From contig NC_091669.1 of NCBI RefSeq assembly GCF_042453785.1, forward strand, positions 12,846,501 through 12,910,500: a stretch of DNA of 64,000 nucleotides, in the 5' to 3' direction. The notes beneath the pieces are model-generated. The model searched no databases and had not been told where the DNA came from. It saw only the letters and a program-made list of their open reading frames with translations. The stretch comes from Malus domestica. Its lineage: Eukaryota; Streptophyta; Magnoliopsida; Rosales; Rosaceae. The position numbers were made by a program, and so were the translations under genes. Of the stretch, positions 57,405 to 64,000 are shown in pieces; within the stretch, counting starts at the first letter, position 1; every line of letters starts with the position of its first letter.

Positions 57405-58320
57405 TTAATAAGTTAACTACGTCATTCGATTGTGTACGGGGAGTGCCAACTCGTCGGTGACGGGGGAGTAAAATGTGTTGATGTGGCTTTGAGCGTGCTG
57501 CTGACTTCTTGATTTTGCGACTGCGGCCGAGGAAGGAACACGTCTCGGCCTTCGGGTTCTAGAGCCTGAAGACAATGCTGCTAGTCTTGCAAAGTTCATG
57601 GATCGTCGGCGCTGGGTTCGGTCAAGGTGATTATATTCGTAAAAGTATAAGCACACCGAACTGGCACCAAACTATACGGACACAAGTACTCAAAAGAGAT
57701 GTATGTCTTGATGGTGAATGTGGTTCGAGCGTCAGAATGCCGAACTCTAAAACTTACTTCTGAATATCCTATCATAAAATAACTCGGCGTTCAATGTGCT
57801 GAGCCCAGTAACTTGTAACACCTCACTTCGCCGAGAAGGCTAATGATATAACATCTACCAACAAAGACTCGAAAATCCTTGTCGGTCGAGACTTGGATAG
57901 GTAATCAGTCGGCCTCGACACAGTGTTGTTTATCCAAACTGAAGGTGCTCATCGGTCGGCTGATTCTACGACTCCAATGTTGTTTATCCAAACTGAAGAT
58001 GTCACATGTTGCCTTCACAGTGTTGTTTATCCAAACTGAAGATGTGTCAACGGAAAAAGAAAATAAAAATCTCAAGGTTGTTGAGAGGTTTCGCGTAGAG
58101 CGAGAGTTTGAGCGGAGCAATTTGTGTGTTGAATTGGATAGGGCTCTCCATGTTGCACGACTTCTTGCATTTATAGTGACTGTGTGCTTAGTAGCCAACC
58201 CGTGTAGTTCCAGTCGAAAGCATAACACTTTTCCTGAGATAATTATCACAAAACCCCTTGCCATCATCTCGATATCTGGGAAGGATTGGCAATTGTACTT
58301 TCCTTCTATTTAGACTAGAT
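57405..58320. repeat. Unclassified repetitive remnant with a triple motif
   Basis: tgttgtttatccaaactgaa occurs three times (about 57924, 57978, 58021) at spacings of roughly 54 and 43 bases, each followed by ggtgctc/gatgtc-like words. Several frames stay open on both strands for 60-144 codons, but none shows a known motif. GC content is higher than in neighbouring DNA. Probably an old retroelement piece. Confidence 0.45.
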
Positions 58321-58324
58321 ACAC

Positions 58325-58798
58325 TAGTCACTTGATAATATTCGTATTTAAAGTTGTTGTTAACTTCAAATTTCCATGCACCACTCACTAGATCATTATC
58401 ATGATAATTCCAACTTAAATAGGAATATGCCATTGCTAGCAAATTGAAGAGTGCAACATCTCCTTTATTTTAGCTCGGATACATCCATGCATGCATCCTG
58501 ATCAAATGAATTTCAAATTCATTTTTAGCTTCCAAGTGTCGTCAGATATCCCAAATCAATTCGAACTGTACTGCTTGCTTGGGATATAATTTGCATCCTA
58601 TTTATCTGGTTTAAAAAGATGCAGATAATTCATATTAAAAGATAATTATTATGATAAAAACCATAATATAATCCTTTAACAATAACAAAATTATCTTCAC
58701 TTTTTCATCCGACGGTTGGGAGCTATGCCCACTCAACAACCTTGATTGCACGGGCCGATGGTGTAGTATTACACTAACTTTTTTCGGCAGGCCTAAGG
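58325..58798. other. Intergenic, nothing recognised
   Basis: AT-rich; no gene or repeat family identified. Confidence 0.5.
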
Positions 58799-59004
58799 CT
58801 GGTTTGGTATTGCTGTACTTTGAAAAAAAAAATTGTTTCTGATGTGCTGTGAGAATAAGCTCATTTTTATTGCTTCACATTCAATTTTTTTTTTCACCCA
58901 AAACTATGAAAATAAGCTGTTTTTAAGTGTTTACCAAACACATTTTTAAGCTTAGCTTTTTTTTTATACTCACTTTTTATAAAAACACCTCAGTACGAAA
59001 CCAG
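58799..59004. mobile_element. hAT-type MITE (206 bp)
   Basis: The ends ctggtttggtattgctgtac and, in complement, ctggtttcgtactgaggtg form imperfect inverted repeats. The interior is AT-rich with aagctgttttt/aaaataagc words. The flanks share ctaag (58793-58797, 59007-59011), a partial match to an 8 bp duplication. Confidence 0.65.
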
Positions 59005-59219
59005 TACTAAGTTACATATTTAACGAAAAAGAGTGTGTGGATATTTTTTTTTTAATAAAAGTAAATTGAGGACAGAAAAAATTTTGGTTCACAAGATTAG
59101 TCTGAAGATTCCATGTGGGCCCATTTCTAACCTTATTCTGTGTTCTGTCATAAGGACCACAGTTTGCTAAACCCCTTGATTTTTTTTTTTTAGAATATAT
59201 CAATATTTTTACATTAAAA

Positions 59220-59335
59220 GGAGGAATAGTTTGGCTAAGTCATACAATGGCAATCTAATTTGATATTGAATTTATCATTCACGAGATTCGAACCTAAGAC
59301 TTCTCACTTCCAAGTGAAAAGAAATATCAACAGAC
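59220..59335 (-). repeat. Dispersed SINE-like repeat, copy 2
   Basis: Minus strand cacttggaagtgagaagtct followed by taggttcgaatctcgtgaat; related to 56320-56450. The B-box-like GGTTCGAATC is perfect here. Confidence 0.4.
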
Positions 59336-59429
59336 CGTAGTACTGAATGGCTGCTAAACTCCTTGTTAAATGAAGCAAAACTCAGATCACATGGACTGAT
59401 AGAAGCATATTTATGCGACTGGGTTAGCT

Positions 59430-61182
59430 TGTTCTCATGCATTTATGTTGTTATTTCTTAGTTAATTATGTATTTTAAGCTATTTTCGTGTGTTTGTAGG
59501 TCCAAAGGGTTATTGTGGCAAATAAGTGCATTTTGGAGCATTTTTTGGCATGGAATGGATAGCTTATGCTTGGAGTAAATGGATTGGACGAAATTTGATG
59601 TTTGTGCATCATCATGTTCCTATAAATAACCATTGTAGCACACTCATTTCACCCAACACATTCACCTACCACTACATCCACTCATTTCACCCAACATATT
59701 CACATACACTACATACACTCATTTCATCCAACACATCCACTCATTACAACCACCCAACACATTCATCTACCACTACATCCACTCATTTCACCCAACACAT
59801 CCACTCATTACAACCACCCAACACATTCACCTACCATTACATCCACTCATTTCACCCAACACATCCACTCATTACAACCACCCAACACATTCACCTACCA
59901 CTACATCCACTCATTACCACCACCCACTACATCCTCTTCCTAGCCTATAAATACATTCATCCACCCTTCATCAAGGGGGAGATATATCAATCCAAACACA
60001 TCCATTCATCTTCACATCCATTCCTCCATACAAACAAACATTCAAACACTTACCAACACATTGTGCCGTATCAAAGGAAGGGAAGGAAAGTGTTTGGACG
60101 TGCTTGCTGTCCAACTTGGATCGTTGGAGCGTTTAGGTGTTTTCTTTCTTTTGTTTCCAATGTTTAAATTCATTTTCTTTTGTTTTGTTGTGAATATGAG
60201 TGGCTAAACCCTTCTTGGCTAGGGGTGATTTCAAAGCCATGATTATGTGTGTAATATGATTTGATAAATTCCAGTTATGAACTCTTGAATCGTAAATGCA
60301 ATTGGCTTAACTATTTGATTGATAACTTATTTGTATTTGTTGATTAAGGGTCGACACTTAATTGGCATGCATAAATCCGTTACTAGAATATAAGGAAGTT
60401 TCACATAATCGTTACAAACTTATATTCACATGTAGTGAAGGTCGCTTATAAACGATCGCGTTAAGTTCAATTCCTAGCATGAGTGACATGATGCCATAGT
60501 TGCAAGTGCTTTGTCAATGCTTATGATTTTCATTAAACGTAATGATCTTTGATTGTATCTCTATTATGATGTCATGTAGGGAATTTTAGAAGAATGTTTT
60601 GGGTTGTCGAATGATGTCATCCAATCCAATAAAACAAGGAAAATCTGAGAGTTAATTAGTGATGTCACGGTTAATTTGGAGCATTGTCTTCATAATTCAA
60701 TGAAGTAGTAACTGGAAATCGAGTTATTTGCATACATGTCATGTGTGGAGAAAAGGCCTCTAGCTATCCCATCTATCATCTTATTGCTCAAATTTGTTTT
60801 ACAATCTGTCTAGTTTTTCATACTTGTTTATTTGTTTCAACTTCGTCCAAAACTCAATCCCCCTTTACTTTAGTGTGTCTAATTAGTTATAATCTGTTTT
60901 AATTTGTGTTTTTAAATGTTTTGATTCAAGTAAAAGTCAATTTTCGTCTAAAGTCATTCCTAGTGTCTAGTTTAAGTTTATTTAGTTGTTTTAAGTTGTT
61001 TTGAGTATTTTAAGTTTGCTTTGAGTCTTGTAAGTATTTTTAAGTTTAGTTTTATGTTTTTGAGTCAGTTTAGAGGTTATTAGCAAGCCCTCCTAATCCC
61101 CGGTCCATAACGATCCCTACTTATACTTGTACTACAATTGTCAAAAGAGGGTTAAATTTGTGTGCTTATATATTTCGCATCA
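59430..61182 (+). repeat. LTR-like block (possible solo LTR, ~1.75 kb)
   Basis: Begins tgttctcatgcatttatg and ends tatatatttcgcatca, with TG...CA ends. The block holds TATA-like motifs (tataaataacc 59621, cctataaatacattc 59941), a minisatellite of cactcatttcacccaacac and attcacctaccactacatcc phrases (59640-59930), and a closing segment ccctacttatacttgtacta typical of plant gypsy LTRs. No target duplication or second LTR was found. The 213-codon open frame over the minisatellite is repeat translation. Confidence 0.45.
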
Positions 61183-61188
61183 TGGACG

Positions 61189-61382
61189 CAAAGGGATCCT
61201 CTCCGGATCCCTTCCTCCTAATCCACCAAATCAGTGGATCTATGTCATTGAAATTTGATCCAACGACTACAAATAGGAGCCCACTTTAAAAGTTATAATA
61301 ACTTCAGTCGTTTGATCAAATTTCAATAGCACGAATCCACTGATTTGATAGATTATGAGAAAGGGATCCGGGGTCCTTTCCC
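61189..61382. mobile_element. Fold-back MITE, copy 2 (~194 bp)
   Basis: Same family as 55559-55768, in the opposite orientation: its middle segment (cgactacaaataggagccca) is the complement of the middle of copy 1. Begins six bases after the LTR-like block ends. Confidence 0.8.
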
Positions 61383-61450
61383 ATATAGACTAATGGGACA
61401 TTGTAAGTGGGCCCCCGCCCCACCAATGGCGGCCTAATTGGAAAAACAAA

Positions 61451-62806
61451 GGGTAAATCTCAGTTTACTATCCTCAAATTTCGTGGTTTTCAACATTTAG
61501 TACATGAAGTTTTTTTCGTCCCAAAGTCATACCTAAAGTGTTAATTTTGGGACAGTCTCATACATCCGTTAATCTGATTGTTAAGTCTTCTATTAACTGA
61601 TGACATGGTGCCTATATGGATAATGACTGGACGCCACGTGTCATTAAGGGATCCACGTGGAAATTAAAAATTCAAAAAAAAAATTCTCCCAAATTTAAAA
61701 TATTAAAATAATTAATTAAATAAAAGTATTTAAATAAAAATAATTAAAACATTAAAAAAAAAACCCAGAACCCCCTTCATCTTCCCCATCCGACACCTCT
61801 CCACCCTTTACCCACCAACACCCTTCCCCTTTCTGATACCCACCCACCACCAAGCCTTTTCTAACATCGCAGAGCTTAAAAGTCTGCAACTTTATGCCAT
61901 TTTCCATAGCTTTAAAGCTTGTGAGTAATTTATTGGGTAAAAATCGATTCAAGTTTTAATTTTGGGTGCATTTAGTAGTTATTTTTCTTGTTTTGCAGAG
62001 GGATTTTGTTTTCATAGGATTTTTCAAAAATCAGAGCAAGCGAGCGAGCTCCAATGGCGAAAAACGGCTCTCTTCTCTCTCCCAGAGAAAAACACACAAA
62101 ACTCACTTCCTATTTCTTCGCGAATCCAAGATTGTTCACCAGCTTCACCTCAAAAGCCGTCTCTAAATCTGACGCCGTAATGAGCCCAACCACCATCCTC
62201 GAAACGAAACTGTTTATGAGCCTCTAAAACCCCTTCTGGTCCGAATCGAACACCCCCAGAACCCCGGAACCCAAATCCAGACGCATCCACTAGGACAAAT
62301 TGGACTTCAAAAGCATCGACCTCACCATCGTTGACGCCTTCAACGAATCCGACCCTAAACCGAAACCCTCAATGTCGCCGCAAAGCTTAAAAATCTGCAG
62401 CTTTTTGCTGGTCTTCTTCCTCCATTGGTGAGAGAGGAAGGTCGAAGTGGGAAGGGAGAATGGGGATCTTGCGGTAGTGTAGGAGTGATTTGGTGAGGGT
62501 GAGGCCACGAGGGTGGGTGTAGAGGAAAGAAGGGAGGGGGTCAAAAGGGGTGAGGGAGAAACGCCCAAAAGTTTTTTTAATTTTTTTTATTTTTTTATTT
62601 TTTAATTTTTTTAATATTCAGGTAATGTCTAGTCATTATCCACATGGATACACATCATCAGTTAATGGTAAATTTAACAGCAACCTTAACGGATGTATGA
62701 CAGTGTCCCAAAATTATAACTTTATGTACCACTTTGAAATGAAAAAACTTTATGTACCAAATATTGAAAATCAATAAACTTTAGAGTAGTAAACGGAGAT
62801 TAACCT
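61451..62806. mobile_element. Mutator-like element with captured gene sequence (Pack-MULE, 1356 bp)
   Basis: Long inverted repeats of about 200 bases (61451-61660 against 62600-62806, starting GGGTAAATCTC and AGGTTAATCTCC) and a perfect 9 bp target duplication aaaaacaaa (61442-61450, 62807-62815) define a MULE. The interior is not transposase but gene-derived sequence, including an intron-like ttgttttgcag acceptor at ~61998 and an FLZ-type coding fragment. The right end lies 131 bases before the DWF5 start codon. Confidence 0.93.
62054..62380 (+). pseudogene. Captured FCS-like zinc finger (FLZ/DUF581) gene fragment
   Basis: From the ATG at 62054 the frame reads MAKNGSLLSPREKHTK, then NPRLFTSFTSKAVSKSDAVM and SPTTILETK. 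After a stop at 62225-62227 it reads NPFWSESNTPRTPEPKSRR, and after a second stop at 62291-62293, DKLDFKSIDLTIVDAFNESD. The order SPTTILETK, NPFxSE, DKLD..I.L.IVDAL is what I know from the N-terminal part of plant FLZ/DUF581 proteins, which bind SnRK1 through a C-terminal zinc finger. That finger is absent here. Two in-frame stops make it a dead fragment. The source gene is not in the window. Confidence 0.7.
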
Positions 62807-62937
62807 AAAAACAAATATTAAAACGACACTCATAATGCTATTTGCTGCACAGAAGTCTTCTCATCTCAGATAGTCAATCAATCAACGATACAAACTGAGC
62901 TCTCACTGTGCACTCTCAGAAACCACAGGGAGAAACA

Positions 62938-64000
62938 ATGGGGGAGACGAAGACCGTACATTCGCCATTGGTGACGTACGCTTCCATGTTATCGCTGCTT
63001 TCTCTCTGCCCTCCCTTTGTAATTCTACTGTAAGCGATCTGTAATCTCTTGTTTCTGCGTTTTTTTTTTTTTTTTTTGGTATGGAAAATGAAATGAATTT
63101 TACGTTTGATTGTGTTGGGATTGAATTTTTTGGAGGGATGATGATATGGGGACTAATGGGTTTTCGTTATTTCTTTGGTGTAGTGGGAAAAATAGGGTGA
63201 TCGAATCCGAATCTCGTATCGGTTTTTCGTTTTCTTGTTTGTTCCCGTAGAAAATTTTAGTTTTCTGGGAAAACATGATGTTTTGATCTGGAAATAGTAC
63301 AGGGACATGTTTAGTCTTGCTTGAAAGAAAGAGATGCTGATATTAAATCTTAAGAAGTGTAAGATTATTTGATTTTGTTTTGTACAAAGTCCTGAACTTG
63401 TATTTTGAAGTTTGTATCTCGCGTAGATGCATTGATAACCGATTTCTTTTTATTCCTTTTTTTTAATAATCCCCTCTTTCGATAATGACACGATGCATGC
63501 AAAGAATCGGAAATTGAAACCTTAGAGTGTTAGATTTTGGTTAGTTGGGATGATGTAAGTGACTTAACATTAGCACAGCTAAACTGATACACAGTTTAAT
63601 AAAGCAAAACGAAGTTCATGTGAATAAAAACTAAAAAGTTACAGAATTAGGAGCACCGTATCAATTTATCAATGTATACGCTGTTTACTGCTACATGACA
63701 TCAATGTAATGGTCATGATGATCACGAGTGATTGAACTCAGAATCTGATACTTAATGCAGATGGTATACAATGGTACATGCTGATGGCTCAATTCTGCAA
63801 ACTTGGGATCACTTGAGGCAGCATGGACTGCAGGGGTTCATCGAAATCTGGCCCAGACCTACTGCCACTGCATGGAAGATTATTGCCTGTTACGGTGCTT
63901 TTGAGGCTGCACTTCAGCTTCTTTTACCTGGAAAAAGGGTTGAGGGACCAATATCTCCAGCAGGGAATCAGCCTGTATACAAGGTGCTATATACTCGATT
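62938..64000 (+). CDS. DWF5: 7-dehydrocholesterol (sterol delta-7) reductase, 5' part
   Basis: Exon 1 is 62938-63029 (donor CTACT/GTAAGC) and exon 2 is 63761-63983 (acceptor TTAATGCAG, donor AAG/GTGCTA). The rest lies beyond the window. The protein begins MGETKTVHSPLVTYASMLSL, continues LCPPFVILLWYTMVHADGS, WPRPTATAWKIIACYGAFEA and LLLPGKRVEGPISPAGN, matching plant DWARF5 closely. The enzyme is an ER membrane protein that uses NADPH to reduce the delta-7 double bond in the route to campesterol and brassinosteroids. The first hydrophobic segment is visible (residues ~10-35). The start is the first ATG, in the family-typical context. Only about 130 bases separate it from a MULE, so the promoter must lie largely inside that element. 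Confidence 0.93.

Noticed and set aside
59270-59335. tRNA gene suggested by GGTTCGAATC
   Set aside because: No A box, cloverleaf or terminator is visible; the phrase belongs to a dispersed repeat also at 56320-56450.
59526-60167. 213-codon open frame on the plus strand
   Set aside because: The product is a low-complexity His/Thr/Ser/Tyr repeat from a minisatellite within an LTR-like block; no initiation context or family.

Overview
The window is nuclear DNA from a flowering plant. Genes are split by GT-AG introns, intergenic DNA is AT-rich, and most of the sequence is nested retrotransposons and DNA transposons. A Cassandra-type TRIM carrying 5S rRNA-like sequence, long non-coding LTR elements and the style of the MITEs suggest a woody eudicot, most likely Rosaceae (apple or pear type). 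That assignment rests on recall of repeat families and not on a search.

Region by region. 0-12.9 kb is a transposon nest. An old, broken Copia pol lies at 1-1.3 kb (-), with a second Copia fragment beside it. Next comes a complete but decayed Ty1/copia element (1846-12884, target duplication GCATG). Its gag is split by a 6.1 kb hAT element (2693-8798) whose four-exon transposase gene still reads through as 999 residues. 13-15.3 kb holds tandem repeats and LTR-like debris. 15.5-38.8 kb is a duplicated gene block: a secreted prolamin-like small protein (15531 and 38247, both intact) beside a CC-NB-LRR resistance gene. The copy at 17.4-20.2 kb is a pseudogene and the copy at 33.9-36.8 kb is intact. 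Between the block copies lie a truncated Copia gag fused to the leader of a third, lost prolamin-like gene, a 662 bp Cassandra TRIM, and an 8.1 kb LARD-like element with ~2.4 kb LTRs and no coding capacity. 40.1-43.1 kb carries a six-exon RINGv (MARCH-type) membrane E3 ligase gene on the minus strand. 44.1-49.8 kb is a non-coding Copia-like element with 449 bp LTRs, and nested in it is a 1.7 kb internally deleted relative of the 6.1 kb hAT. 50.5-51.6 kb has a two-exon gene for a 116-residue Ser/Pro-rich protein. 51.7-61.4 kb is mostly non-genic, with MITEs, a SINE-like repeat and an LTR-like block. 61.5-62.8 kb is a Mutator-like element that has captured part of an FCS-like zinc finger (FLZ/DUF581) gene. 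It ends 131 bp before the start codon of a sterol delta-7 reductase gene (DWF5 type), which runs off the right edge.

How the parts relate. The host genes look unrelated in function: immune receptor, secreted cysteine-rich peptides, membrane ubiquitin ligase and brassinosteroid/sterol synthesis. The most informative content is the transposon record. Six elements have matching target duplications that can be read directly, so insertion order can be worked out, and the internal duplication supplies an empty site for one hAT element. The items I would follow up first are the intact hAT transposase with its non-autonomous partner, the gene-capturing MULE forming the proximal upstream region of DWF5, and the decay of one NLR copy while its duplicate stays intact.
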